NCBI RefSeq assembly: GCF_040712315.1
Contig: NC_134013.1
Coordinates: 40,906,501-40,970,500 of the forward strand
From: Castanea sativa
Lineage: Eukaryota; Streptophyta; Magnoliopsida; Fagales; Fagaceae
Direction of reading: 5' to 3'
DNA: 64,000 nucleotides
Shown here: positions 12,464 through 23,736 of the stretch, one piece after another
How the letters are laid out: each line of letters begins with the position of its first letter
Numbering within the stretch: the stretch's first letter is position 1
Notes under the pieces: generated by a model
Seen by the model: the letters and a program-made list of their open reading frames with translations, nothing else
Told to the model about the DNA's origin: nothing
Database searches by the model: none
Program-made: the position numbers and the translations under genes

Positions 12464-13173
12464 GTGAACAGCATCCATAGGACACCACCCTTGAAACAAA
12501 GACAGACGGACAGGGATATGTTTTTCTCGGAAGAAGATGCTAGAGGAGTGAAGCAGCCACATGATGACCCCTTGGTCATAATGCTTATGATAGAAGGGTT
12601 TAACACCAGGAGAGTCCTTGTGGACAATGGCAGCTCCGCAGACATCATCTACCTCTCCGCTTTCCAACAGCTCAAGTTGGATCCAGGAAGACTATACCCC
12701 TTTGAGTCACCTCTCGTCAGCTTCAGTGGGGACAGGCTATATCCCAAAGGCATAATGACGCCGACGGTCACAGTGGGGTCTTATCCGCAACAATTGACTC
12801 GTTAGTTAGACTTCCTCATGGTAGATTGTCCCTCTTCCTACAATGTGATCATCAGGAGGCCTACACTCAATCGTTGGAAGGCATCCACGTCCACTTACTG
12901 CCTGAAGGTAAAGTTTCCAATGGAAAATGGTGTAGGTGAAGTGAAAGGAGATCAAGTATTGGCTAGGGAGTGCTACCAAGCAATGTTGGCTGCAAAGGAA
13001 AACCACACATGGATGATCGAGGAAAAAGAAAAGGAGAAGGTGAAAGCCCTGGAAACTGTGGAAATGGTAGACGGAGAGCCAGCAAAGACCACAAGAGTAG
13101 GGACGACCATGAGTACAGACATGAAGAAGAAACTAGTCCAATTCCTTAAGAAGAACCTGAACATCTTCGCCTA
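12464..13173 (+). pseudogene. Aspartic protease region of the Gypsy polyprotein
   Basis: The protease would cut the polyprotein. [12 protein letters not shown] at about 12616-12651 is the active-site block, with D-N-G in place of the usual D-T/S-G. The stretch 12818-13173 continues the linker to RT ([16 protein letters not shown] block). The ORF is interrupted by a TAG at about 12805, where the Gypsy frame should continue. Inactive by truncation. Confidence 0.8.
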
Positions 13174-13259
13174 GAGCCATGAGGACATGCTAGGCATATC
13201 CACGAAGATCATCTAATACAAGTTAAATGTTGACCCCGAGAAAAAGCCCATCCAGTAGA

Positions 13260-13800
13260 GATGACGAGTGTTCGCTCTAGAACGAAACCAGGCGATCATG
13301 GACGAAGTAAAAACTGCTAACAGTGGGCTTCATTTGTGAAGTCTACTACCTAGACTGGCTGGCCAACGTCATCCTTATAAAGAAGGCAAATGAGAAATGG
13401 AGGATGTGTGTGGACTTCACAGACCTGAACAAGGCCTACCCAAAGGATAGCTTCCCCTTACCAAGAATAGATCAGTTGGTAGATTCCACAGTAGGACATA
13501 AGCTCTTGACTTTTATGGATGCATTCTTGGGGTACAACCAGATAAAAATGGTAGAGGAGGACCAAGAGAAAACTGCCTTCATCACAAGCCAAGGGCTCTA
13601 CTACTATAAGGTGATGCCCTTCGGGCTGAAAAATGTAGAAGCAACTTACCAGAGGTTAGTGAACAAAATGTTCAGTAAATAGATCGGGAGGAACATGGAA
13701 GTGTACGTGGAAGACATGCTTGTTAAGAGCAAAGAAGAGTCTGCTCACCTGGACGACCTCCAAGAGATGTTCGCGGCTCTCAGGTAGTATCAAATGAAGT
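13260..13800 (+). pseudogene. Reverse transcriptase of the Gypsy element
   Basis: The core readable frame is 13323-13682, with RMCVDFTDLNKAYPKD, the TFMDAFLGYNQI catalytic block and VMPFGLKN. The frame stops at TAG 13680-13682, then reopens with VYVEDMLVKSK: the second catalytic box reads Y-V-E-D instead of Y-V-D-D, replacing an essential Asp. Another TAG follows at 13786-13788. The domain order and the KAYPKD motif are typical Ty3/Gypsy. The enzyme cannot be active as it stands. Confidence 0.88.
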
Positions 13801-14049
13801 TGAACCCCAGTGAAATGCACCTTTGGGGTGGCGTTAGGGAAGTTCTTAGGGTTTATGGTGTCCTAGAGAGGGATAAAAGAAAACCCAGAGAAGGTACAAG
13901 CCATACTAGAGATGGCGTTGCCCAAGACTGTGAAGGAAGTCCGAAAACTTACAGGGAGGATAGCAATGCTCAACAGGTTCGTCTCGAAAGCAATGGACAA
14001 GTGCCTGCCCTTCTTCAAGACGCTGAAGTAGGCCTTTGCTTGGACAAAT

Positions 14050-14460
14050 GAGTGTGAGAAAGCTTTCTAGGAGGGAGAAAACCTGTATTTATACTTGGTG
14101 GTGTCAGTAATAGTTGTGAGTGCAACTTTGATTCGAGAAGAGGACAGTAGACAACTCCCAGTTTACTACGTCAGTTAAGCCTTCCAAGGGGTAGAAGCCA
14201 AATACCCACAGATTGAGAAGCTCTCATTTTCCTTGGTTGTACCTTCGCACAAGCTGCGCCCTTACTTCCAGGCGAACCTTATTTTGGTAATGACGGACCA
14301 ACCGATAAAAAAGTCAATGAACAAGCCCGAGGCTGCAGGAAAGATCATTCAGTGGGCCATCAAACTTAGCCAATTCGACATTGAGTACCACCCTAGGACA
14401 ACTATTAAGGTGTAGGCATTGACAGATTTTATTGCCGAATTTACAATCCTAGACGAGGAG
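14050..14460 (+). pseudogene. RNase H domain 1 of the Gypsy element
   Basis: Shows the RT-connected RNase H: the LPVYYVS block near 14157, then a region ending in IIQWAIKLSQFDIEYHPRT at about 14344-14400, which is the normal end of the Gypsy RNase H. The longest open piece is 14233-14415. A TAA at about 14176 and a TAG at about 14413 break the frame. Confidence 0.75.
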
Positions 14461-14730
14461 GGAGCAATTGTCGAAGCGGAAAGATAGACGATCCAGACTG
14501 ATGGTTTGTTAGCCCAAAAAAGGGGTGAAGTAGGGGTCATTATCATCACTCCTGAAGGAGAAACGCTTAAATACGGAGTTCGACTAACATTCCTGGCCAC
14601 TAACAATGAAGCTGCATATGAAGGAGTATTAACGGGACTAAGGGTCGGGAAAGCGTTGGGAGTCAAAAACTTGCTCCTCTAGAGCGATTCAAAGCTCGTT
14701 GTAGGTCAAATATAGGGGGAGTTTAAGGCA
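14461..14730 (+). pseudogene. Second, archaeal-type RNase H (aRNH)
   Basis: After the first RNase H comes a second one: T-D-G near 14500, GVIIITPEGE, then NNEAAYEG (catalytic Glu) at about 14602 and SDSKLVVGQ (catalytic Asp) at about 14683. This tandem arrangement is known from the Tat lineage. TAG codons at about 14485 and at 14680-14682 interrupt it; the latter sits where Gln is usual. Confidence 0.75.
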
Positions 14731-15089
14731 AAGGAGGAAATGATGCAAAAATACCTAAGGCTGATGAAACTATTAACGCAAGAGTTTGATCAGGTGGAGT
14801 TCACATAGATCCCCACCTTGGGGATGAGCTAGTAAAGTAGGCGTCGTCAGAAGCAGGATCAACAAATACAGATTTGAAGATTGAAGTCTAGAATCGTCCT
14901 AGCATCGAAGAAGTCCCCACCTTCACAATCCAAAGCGAAAGCAACTGGATGACCCTGATCCTGTCCTTCCTTCAGGACGGACGACTTCCATAGAATGTCG
15001 AAGAGGCCATTAAGGTTAGAAAAAGGGTAGCAAGATTCACAATCCTAAATGACGCCCTGTACAAAAGAGGTTTCTTCATGCCTTACCTG

Positions 15090-16160
15090 AAGTGCGTCAA
15101 CAAGAAGGAAGCCAAGTATATTTGGAAGAGATCCATGAAGGAATTTGCAAAGACCACATAGGTCTGAGGTCCCTAGTTAGCAAGGTAATCAGGACATGTA
15201 ACTTCTGGCCAATGATGCAGAAGGATGCGAAGGAGTTCGTCAAGAGGTGCGACAAATGTTAAAGGCTTGGGACCGTCCAACGCCTACCAGCAGAGAAACT
15301 AACACCAACCACCTCCCTATGGATGTTTGCCCAGTGGGGACTTGACATTGTCGGCCCGTTACCCCAAGGAAAGAGACAGGTAAAAATTTTACTGGTTGCT
15401 ATTAACTATTTTACAAAATGGGTCGAAGCAGAAGCACTTTCCACCATAACAGAGGCGAAGATCCAGAACTTCGTGTGGAAGAACATAATTTGCCGATTCG
15501 GGATTCCATGAACGATCATATAAGACAACGGGCGACAGTTTGACAGTCAAGGATTCAAGGACTTCTACTTGGGATTAGGAATCAAGAACCAATTCTCGTA
15601 ACCTGGTCACCCTAAGCCAACGGCCAGACGGAAGTGACGAATCGAAAATTACTCAAGATCATCAAAGCTCGGTTAGACGAGGCGAAGGGCGCATGGCCAG
15701 AAGAGTTGCCCAACGTCCTGTGGGCGTATAGGACTACAGCAAAAACCCTGACGGGAGAGACCCCCTTCAGCCTTACCTACGGCACCAAGGTAGTAGTCCT
15801 AGTCGAAGTGGGAATCACCAGCATGAGACGAGAAGTCTTCCACGAAGGTAGCAATGACGATCAATTAAGAGTCAACTTGGACTACTTGGACGAATTGAGA
15901 GACGGGGCATCCAGGAAGATGGCAAAGTACCAGCAAAAGATGGCCGAATACTACAACAAGAGACTGAAGCTTAGACGACTTAACATAGGAGATCTCGTCC
16001 TACGTAAAGTTACACCTGCTACCAAGGACCCGACCTAGGGGAAGCTGGGCCCAACCTGGGAGGGACCTTAAAAAATTACCCATTATTCTAGACAAGGCAG
16101 CTATCACCTAGAAACGTTGGACGAAAGGAGACTACCCCGACCATTGAATATTAAGCATTT
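15090..16160 (+). pseudogene. Integrase of the Gypsy element
   Basis: The HHCC zinc region is degraded (FVKRCDKC followed by a TAA at about 15235-15262). The catalytic core begins WGLDIVGPLP at about 15338-15367 (first Asp), continues NYFTKWVEAEAL, and reaches the DNG block near 15526. The C-terminal half is open at 15634-16038 (PEELPNVLWAYRTT, ETPFSLTYGT). TGA at 15509-15511 replaces a probable Arg codon (CGA to TGA). Cuts and joins DNA in intact elements; dead here. Confidence 0.87.
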
Positions 16161-16280
16161 GAAGAAATACTATCAATAAATGTAATGGACGATTGTATTC
16201 ATACTTGAAATAAAGCAATGAAAGAATTATTTAGCCAATGTGATGTGTGTAAATATAGGAGCCAAAAAAAAAAAAAAAAA

Positions 16281-16790
16281 ATTGGCTAAGTAACAAGATT
16301 TCACTTAGACGAATGTAAGTTATTAATGAAACCAAATGAAAAATCCATTCAATGGGTGTAAGTCACAAAAATTGGCTAAGTAACAAGATTCCGCTTAGAC
16401 GGATGTAAGTTATTGATGAAGCCAAATTATAGATCCCTTCAATGGGTGTAAGTCACAAAAATTGGCTAAGTAATAAGATTCTGCTTAGACGGATGTAAGT
16501 TACCGACGAAGCCAAATGACAGATCCCTTCAATGGGTGTAAGTCACAAAAATTGGCTAAGTAACAAGATTCTGCTTAGAAGGATGTAAGTTACTGACGAA
16601 GCCAAATGACAAGATTCCTTCAATAGTTGTAAGTCACAAAAATTGGCTAAGTAACAAAAGTCCGCTTAGACGGATGTATCTTACTGACAAAGCCAAATGA
16701 CAAACCCCTTCAATTGGTGTAAATCAAGAAAATTGGCTAAATAACAAGATTCCGCCTAGACGGATGTAAGTTATTGATGAGGTAGACAAA
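16281..16790. repeat. Six 90-bp tandem repeats between pol and antisense ORF
   Basis: Units start with ATTGGCTAAGTAA at 16281, 16371, 16461, 16551, 16642 and 16732. Each carries GCTTAGACGGATGTAAGTTA in the middle and CAATGGGTGTAAGTCAC at the end. The period is 90-91 bp. The array is preceded by an A tract (16264-16281). Tandem repeats at this place are common in Tat/Ogre-type elements. The direct, contiguous units without unique spacers exclude CRISPR. Confidence 0.92.
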
Positions 16791-17040
16791 GTTCACATAC
16801 AGGCAAAAAGTATCATCACATAACAATGCAGGTAAGCATAAATATTTAATAGAATTGAAAGCCCCAAAAACATCAGGCAACCAGTATTGTTCCAACATTA
16901 GAATTAAAAGCCCAAAAACACTGGGCAAAAGACACTGTTCTTAAATTTTAAAAATTTATACTGTTCTGAAAATAGAATCAAAGAGCCCAGAAAACACACT
17001 GGACACCTAAAAAAAGAAGAAGATGTAGAGCAGGGACATG

Positions 17041-20000
17041 AATAGGTTCAAGCGGTGGCCTTGTCATCACCAGCAGGAGGAGGTAGAGGAGCATTCTTTG
17101 GAGCATCACCTTCAGGAGCTGCAGACTGAGAGGCCTCGTCAACTACCATTTCCTTATCCACCACTTCAAGATCCAAGTTTTCCAAATCCACTCCGGTGGG
17201 GTGCTTAACGAGATACCGTTTCAGGAGCTCAAAGCCTTTATAGTACCAACTGAAGAGCACGGTATTGTACTCCTCCGTTTGCTAGAAGGCCTCGACGATC
17301 TTGGCAGAAATCGTCTTAATCTTCTTTTTCGCGGCCAAAAACTGCTCGTCCTTCTCCAAAGTCAGCTGCCTCTTCGCCCTCAAGTCATCAGACAAGACCT
17401 TAGTTTTCTCCTTGCTGGTATTGGTCTCATCCATAGCAGCAATGAGGTCCTTCCTCAACCTTGAGTTCTTAGCCTCCAAGGCCACCACTCGGGACCCTGC
17501 TGAAGAAGCCTTCGCCTCGTGGTTTAGGTACTTCGAGGTAATGTGGATGGTCTCCCCCTGAAAAGAAGATCCAATGTTCAAGACTATACGAGAGAGGATA
17601 AAGGTAAAGGAGAAGTGCACAAGTACGTTACCTGGACGAGTTTATGGATATGACGACCCACAACCTCATTAGAAGGCACGCAAGAGAAGACCTTGAGCTC
17701 CTCAGCTATAATGACGTATTGCGCCCTCGTCAGCGCAAGGTCTGTGACATCCCAGAGGCTGGACGAGTGGGAATCCTGCTTGCTCACTCCCAAGTGCAGG
17801 AGATCGTAGCAATATAATTCTAGGAGTACCAAGGTCGAACCACAAGGAGCAGGGTAAATTCAAAGACAATATAATTAAATAAAAATTTGGGTGAAGAAGA
17901 AAAGTACTTTTGCTTGGTGATTGTTAACAAAAATAATAATAAAAGCCGATTTAAATCAATAATGTAAATACTAGGGCATCGGGGTGTTTCCCTATATCAA
18001 TATGAAATTCTTTGTGATCTAAGAAATTATATATTTCATAATTGATTGTTTTTATACAATTAAATACTTATGATTCGGTTGAACTAAGACAATTCAAGAA
18101 TGCATGATAACCTAGATTGATAATGCGATTAGAAAAGTTTTCAGAAAAACCCATTCACTTTAAAACTTGATTTCTATTTGAAACTATTAGAAATTTATCT
18201 AAAAAATAAGAAAAACATGATTGAACTTATTGAAAGCATGGAAGAACTAATACATCAAAAGAAATCTAATTGAACAATCAAATATGTTGTTGATAAAATC
18301 CTAGAAAGAATCACATTGAATATTCATACCGTATAGAAGAAACATAACCCCTAGCCCTAGCAAAGAGTTTAGACTGCCATTAGAGAAAGAAAAATACAAG
18401 GTTTTCTCTGTCAAAATTTGTTCTACACAGCCTCCCTTCCAAAACCCTACGTCTAAGTGTCCAAAGAATAAAAAACTTTTTCTATTTTAATTTCCACCCA
18501 AGGTTACAGCAGTAATTTGTGAGTTAATTTCGGCCTTCAAAAATTGAGAATTTTGAAAACGGTTCCAACCGATCCAACCTTGTGTCAATTGGATTTTTGA
18601 GGAGAGAGATACGCCCAAAATATAGATCCATGCTCAAATCAGATTTTTCCTTTTCAGATTTTGCCTCTTTGATTTCTTTCCTTATTTGAAGCTTCTAATC
18701 ATGGTAAACGATCCAAGCACTCCAGCTGCACCTCCTTAGACATTTAAGCATGGTCCTTTAGCTCCACTTTAATTCTTGTTTGGCTTCCATTCTCTCACAA
18801 ATTCCTATAAACTCATCTTTCTCACATGATTTCCTGAAAGTAGAAAATTACAAACAATGAATGACATCTTATTCAAGAAATTATGTAAAGATAAATAATA
18901 GGGGCTAATGCAAATCATGGCTTAATTATACAAATTAAGCATAGTAATATGGAGATAACGCCCACATAAATATATAACAAGTATACATTTTAAGGCATTA
19001 TCAAATCTGCCTTCTCCTTCCATTTGTTAGCCACGCGCGGCTTCTTCGAGCGTGGGGTAATTTCTTCCACCAAGGTAGCCTGGGATGATGTCCTCGTCGT
19101 CTCAGTGACTGGGGTAGAGGGAGTGACGGAGACTCCTTTCTCCACCACGCGCACCACCCTTTTCCTGAGGTTGGAAAGGGGCTCGTTCTTCTTGGCCCTC
19201 ATCTTCGCGTACATCCCCTAGTTAAATTTCGTCATCATCTTTGCGAAAGAAACACTTGTAAAAAAAACAAACACAAAAAAGGAAAAAAGGAGTAGCAACG
19301 ACGAGATAAGTAAAACACTTACTCTTCTTCTCCTCTATTTCTATAGTGCGTAGGACGTAAGCAGAAGGCTTTGGACCAAGGCAGTGAAGAGCAAGGGTTT
19401 GTGGGTCGACCAGATCATCAAAATCGTTGATCGTCCTCGCGTACTCAATAGCTGCCTCAACGCGTTGTTTGTACTTGCTCTTGAGCTTCGACTACTTCTT
19501 AGTTGTGCACAAGATAACGAACAGGAGAGTTAGCAAAGATAAAATGTGCAAAAGAATGAATGACGAAGGACTAGCAGAGAAATGACGCACCTAGACTCGG
19601 GGATCTCCACCGATGGAGCAACCTAGGGACGCCCCCCCAAACTTCATCAGAAGGAGTCTTCCACTCATCCCTAGGGACAAAGAAGAACCGAGACTTTTAG
19701 TAGTGGAATGACGAGGGCAAGTCCTTGATGATCCTCGCCTCCCTGACCCAAGGTACGAGCTTATAGTACCTGCCCTCCTTGGACTCCTTCAGATGGTACA
19801 AGTAGGTGAACTCATCCACCTTGATCATATCTCCCTCAGTGGCAGCCAACCATATCTCCGTATAGCTAATCACTATCCTTTACGAGTTGGGCATAAGTTG
19901 CCTAGGAGCAATATTGAAGTGACTTAAAAGCTCCATGATAAAGGAATGGACGGGGAATCTAAGCCTATATAGGAAGGTAGCCTTGTAGAAGCACACCTCC

Positions 20001-20240
20001 CCGGGTGAAAAGTGACAGGCCCGTTCCTACTTATGAAGAAGATGAACCCTAACCCTCTCGGGAAACTGAAACCTATCGCTAAACCTAGAGAGGGTCTCAA
20101 TATCCATCCCACACTCCTCCCCAAGAGTAGAGAAGGCTCTAACCTCCCTGGGACCAGAGGTCGTAGTATCTTCCTCCACGGTATCATTGCTAGACGACAA
20201 CCTCGTCTCGAGCTCACTAGATCTCACCTCTAACATCCCT
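17041..20240 (-). pseudogene. Antisense ORF of the Tat element, with introns
   Basis: Reads opposite to gag-pol. From its N-terminal side the frame shows ETLSRFSDRFQFPERVRVHL (about 20030-20110), then pieces of a domain seen in many plant transposon-annotated proteins (GDMIKVDEFTYLYHLKESKE around 19770-19840), then a KKPRVANKWKEKA block (about 19012-19050) and a coiled-coil-like Lys/Glu-rich stretch (17282-17620) ending in an acidic, Pro/Ala-rich tail at 17041-17150. A GT-AG intron is visible at 17558-17631 (CAG before GTAACG, TTTTCAG at its end); others are likely near 19240-19320. Function unknown. Broken by stops and by the insertion at 17777-19003. Confidence 0.7.
17777..19003. mobile_element. 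1.2 kb insertion in the antisense ORF, probably a solo LTR or TRIM-like element
   Basis: Begins TGCTTGCTCA and ends GCATTATCA, with 4/5 matching flanks AATCC (17772-17776) and AATCT (19004-19008). Removing it rejoins the antisense frame, with WKEKAD before it and SHSSSLWDVTD after it. The interior is AT-rich with no ORF of note, which fits an LTR-like or non-autonomous element. Strand and superfamily are not determined. Confidence 0.7.
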
Positions 20241-20904
20241 CTTCGCTCACCTACCAAATCTTCAAACCAATTAACAGATTGACAAAGCAAGGGGACCAGA
20301 CCAGCTAATGCCATGCCTAAACTATTACCCTTACACACAAAACCCTCAACTAAAGGAGAGAAATTGCGAGAAATTCGCAGAGAAGCCTCTAAATGCGCAA
20401 AAAGGAATGAAACAGAAGGGAAAGGGCAAGATCCTAAGAAGACCCAAAAAACAAAAACAAAAACAAAAAAGGGGGAAATCCAAATCCTTTGCGAAATTGC
20501 TATGGCAAGAGAAATAGAAAGAAAAGGAAGAAGACTTACCTCAGAAACGCAACCCCAAAAGAACAAAATGCAGGTAATCGCAAGAGAAGCAGCTCGGAGA
20601 AGAAGATGGCAGAACAACAATGGCATAAGAGAGATGAAAAGTGAAGTAGAAAGAGAAAAGGAAGGGAGTTTAAAAACTAAGCACAAAAAACTGAAAACCA
20701 GCGGGAAACCCAAAAAGTCACACAAGTGGAGCATTAACTCCGCCAGCCATAACTCGCCACGTGGCCACGATGTGTGTAGCGCAGTCACGACACATTAATG
20801 CGCCGCCACTTCGCATCAAATGCGGAACGGAACCCTAAGAGTCATGTCTGGGCAAAAGACCTTTCACCTCTTGGTGGTCGTTAGGAAATGCAATAACGAC
20901 TATA

Positions 20905-20921
20905 GGGCTTGGGGGGGCATC
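20905..20921 (+). promoter_or_regulatory. Polypurine tract of the Gypsy element
   Basis: GGGCTTGGGGGGGCATC lies immediately before the 3' LTR start at 20922, where second-strand synthesis would be primed. Confidence 0.75.
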
Positions 20922-21406
20922 TGATGGGACCGACGAACCTTCTTGCCCAGACGACATTACCAAACACCTTCGTCCATCTTGCCACGTAATGGACGAAGGC
21001 AGGTTAGTCATTAATAAGAAGCTTCAATGCCCTGGACGGCTACCAATTAGTTGTCAGACTATTGGGAGCTCTTAAAAGCTCACGTTGATAAACCCAGAGG
21101 CGTTACAAAAATCCTCAATTAAGGTCCCAACGGCTAGAAACTATGAAACCATATATATGCGCCCATCAGAACCAAACCAGGTACATACACACACACCCAA
21201 AATACTAGCATATGTAATTTTACTATTTTAAGTTTTCTTATTTCCTCAAAAGCTTTTGGGCACTGACTTAATCATCGGAGGTGTTGTGGCAGGTACCACA
21301 CCAGTGACTATCTGAGGGAAGCTCTTGCATCACGTTTGTAGGTACAGTGATGAAGGCTCAACTCCATCTGGACGAACCTACACAATTGACGATTTTTGCA
21401 TCATCA
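20922..21406 (+). repeat. 3' LTR of the Tat Gypsy element
   Basis: 485 bp, TGATGGGACC to TGCATCATCA, followed by the TSD copy TTGCA (21407-21411). Contains the same CATATATATG TATA box as the 5' LTR. Confidence 0.92.
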
Positions 21407-21411
21407 TTGCA

Positions 21412-22908
21412 CAATTTCAAATTCCAACTTAATTGTATTCTTCCTCGAATGAATAGTTTCATTTAGATTGCACTACTTTTTAAATGCACATCTTCTTAGT
21501 TTCTTTATTTCAGTTATGCACACTTTTGTATGTTATTATTGTCACATAGTTTTGTTGTGAACAGTGTGTCCAAAGGTTAAACTAGTGCGTCCAGAGGTTT
21601 ATTACTTAATGCTATTGTCACATATTATGCTATTTCCATTGTATGCTATTGTCACATATTTACTTTTGCATGCACCTTGGGATACTGAATCACTGATCCG
21701 TTAGTTAAACTAGTGAGTCCAAAGGTTTATTGCTACGGTATTTATGCTTAACATTGGTATGCCAAAAATTTTAAGAACGACAAAAGCAACTCTGCCAGAG
21801 GATGGTCCACTTTAATCCATACCATCCAAGTCAGCATCTCCCCACCGCGCTTTCTATAGATACTAATATTGTTGGGCAATTGGCTCTTCTGAGAATTTGC
21901 TAAATAAGCTTACAACTCAGATCATGAGCAGTCTCATTGTTTCCCTATAGCTTTGTTGCACAAATCATCAATTTTTGCAAATGAGCTTCAAAAATCCAGA
22001 GTTCCACACGTATTTTTCACCTTCAAATTTTGAAAAGGCATAAGCAGGTAAAGAGTACATATGTTGAGCTAGTAAGGAAATAATAACCGCTAAAGAGGCT
22101 ACAACAAGACCTAATTAAAAATGAATCGAATTATTTATTGTGTCAAAGACTATTATGTCCATGCCCTAATTGCCCGCCTAAAGGGGTATATGTGCTTCTA
22201 AAAGATCTATTATTCTGTTCCCAATATCGAAGTTCGTTCTATACAAACGATCAGTAACGAGAAAAATTAATGCAATAGCTAAATGATGATATATCAGTCA
22301 ACCATAAACTCTACGTTTGCAGATTTAATCCCCTGTGAAAGGTTAGAATGGTAGTTCTTGCGCCTTGGGAGGTACCAAATAAATGATTACTTGAATCGGG
22401 GTTTTGAGCATAAAGATTCCATTAACCTGTAAAAAGTGGGCCTAATCCTTGGGGATGCAGCAATACTTATTCCATTGAATGTATTCCCCCCTGGATCCAG
22501 GAATAGTGACATGGACTAAATGTTCTGTCCAAGCCAAGAAATTTACTCCTAATAGGCCTAACAAATGATGACTATATTCTCAAGTCAAGACTGCAAATTC
22601 AATGATCTGAACCAGATCAAATTTCTAAATGATCTAAACAGTAAAGAAAAAAGAGAAGGTTTTGATCACCACTAACTTTAGTTCAATAATTTTCCAAGAT
22701 TTTGTATATTACAATCTCAGCAACCATCATGACTTCATGTAATTCTAAGTAATTAACTACTCTCTCGAGATTGTGTATGTGATGTTGCTCCAGCATTTCA
22801 GTGCATACAATGGAAATGAGCTGGTAGTTGACATGCAAATGATAGGTCAGTTTAACGGACAGCTGAACTTCCTAAGTCAGCAGCAAAATGAGAAGGTAAG
22901 AAGAATGA
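21412..22908. other. Spacer downstream of the Gypsy element
   Basis: No gene recognised. A loosely repeated motif (GTTAAACTAGTG followed by GTCC and AGAGGTTTATT or AAAGGTTTATT) occurs near 21575-21605 and 21705-21735. An exon-like stretch at about 22797-22895 reads open on the plus strand between an AG and GGTAAG, but I know no family for it. Confidence 0.4.
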
Positions 22909-22989
22909 ATTCCTCTATAATTTTTTTGGCCCAAAAGAATTCATGGCTCAAACGTGATGCTCAACAGGGCATTCCAACAGGAAAAATAA

Positions 22990-23258
22990 TGAATTCCTCT
23001 CCATAATTTTTCTTTATTCTATTTTCTGTGATACAAAAGGGGAAGGGGGGGGGGGGGGGGGGAAGGTTTGGGAAGAGACTATTCAAGCAAGAGAAAAAAA
23101 AAAATCCCTACGACAAGGGAAATAATGAATTCCTCTCCATAATTTTTCTTTATTCTATTTTCTGTGATACAAAAGGGGAAGGGGGGGGGGGGGGAAGGTT
23201 TGGGAAGAGACTATTCAAGCAAGAGAAAAAAAAAAAAAAAAATCCCTACGACAAGGGT
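22990..23258. repeat. Tandem duplication with poly-G and poly-A tracts
   Basis: The block starting GAATTCCTCTCCATAATTTTTC occurs at about 22989 and again at 23128. Each copy has a long G run (about 23044-23062 and 23180-23194), then AAGGTTTGGGAAGAGACTAT, an A run and ATCCCTACGACAAGGG. The copies are nearly identical apart from homopolymer lengths. They lie just downstream of the MFDR-like last exon. Confidence 0.88.
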
Positions 23259-23305
23259 GTTGATTTATTCCCTTGCAGCTTTGAGTACCCCTCCCACGTA
23301 GTTAA

Positions 23306-23736
23306 GAGGCTATTTGACAGTGTATTTTAAACAACAGTTTTCAGTGTTTAAATAATATTACACGCATTTTTACATACTTTTTTACCCATACGTATTTAAA
23401 AAAAAATACAAATAATGTTATTAAGAACGAATTCAGATCCTTTAGAATTCCTAGGGTACTCTACCAAGTAGAGTTCATTAAATCCTAACCACTCTTTAAT
23501 GATTTAATGGTCTAGATTCTGCCATGTCAGCATTTCATTAACAATCATCTTAATTGTTTTGTTTAAGAATATTATTTTATTATTTTAAGAATATTATTAA
23601 TGAAATGCTGACATGGCAGAATCTAAACCATTAAATCATTAAAGAGTGGTTAGGATTTAATGAACTCTACTTGGTAGAGTACCTAGGAACTCTAGAGGAT
23701 CTGAATCCTATTAGAACAACATTACCAGATGAACCC
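23306..23736. mobile_element. Tourist-like MITE carrying a second MITE
   Basis: Flanked by TAA (23303-23305 and 23737-23739). Its ends (GAGGCTATTTGACAGTG and the complement of CATTACCAGATGAACCC) and its body around TTTTTTACCCATACGTATTT match the reversed 6249-6388 MITE. A 280-bp fold-back MITE (23429-23708) is inserted inside it. Confidence 0.75.
23429..23708. mobile_element. Fold-back MITE nested inside the Tourist-like MITE
   Basis: Two nearly perfect inverted arms of about 120 bp (for example GCTGACATGGCAGAATCTAA at right, its complement at left) around a short AT loop. Ends are GAATTCAGATCC and GGATCTGAATCC. The flanks TATTAAGAAC and TATTAGAAC form an imperfect 9-10 bp duplication, which suggests a Mutator-like MITE. 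Confidence 0.82.

Larger units (their letters stand above)
10544..21406 (+). mobile_element. Complete but inactive Ty3/Gypsy element, Tat lineage
   Basis: Bounded by LTRs at 10544-11029 and 20922-21406 with a perfect target duplication TTGCA (10539-10543, 21407-21411). Internal order is gag, protease, RT, RNase H, a second archaeal-type RNase H, integrase, a 90-bp tandem repeat block, then an antisense ORF. The double RNase H, the CRFH...EDC knuckle and the antisense ORF downstream of pol mark the Tat/Retand group. Every gene is broken, often by TAG where Gln is expected. The LTRs differ at a few dozen positions by eye, so the insertion is not recent. A 1.2 kb insertion sits at 17777-19003. 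Confidence 0.92.

Noticed and set aside
11555..13164. Minus-strand ORFs across gag and protease of the Gypsy element
   Set aside because: They mirror the plus-strand coding region and show no domain of their own.
16281..16790. Regular 90-bp repeats resembling a CRISPR-like array
   Set aside because: Units are contiguous and repeat along their whole length, with no unique spacers, and lie in a plant Gypsy element.
20027..20788. A 253-residue minus-strand protein with hydrophobic N-terminal half
   Set aside because: Only its last third (about 20030-20230) matches the antisense ORF; the front part reads through non-conserved sequence before the 3' LTR and looks like chance.
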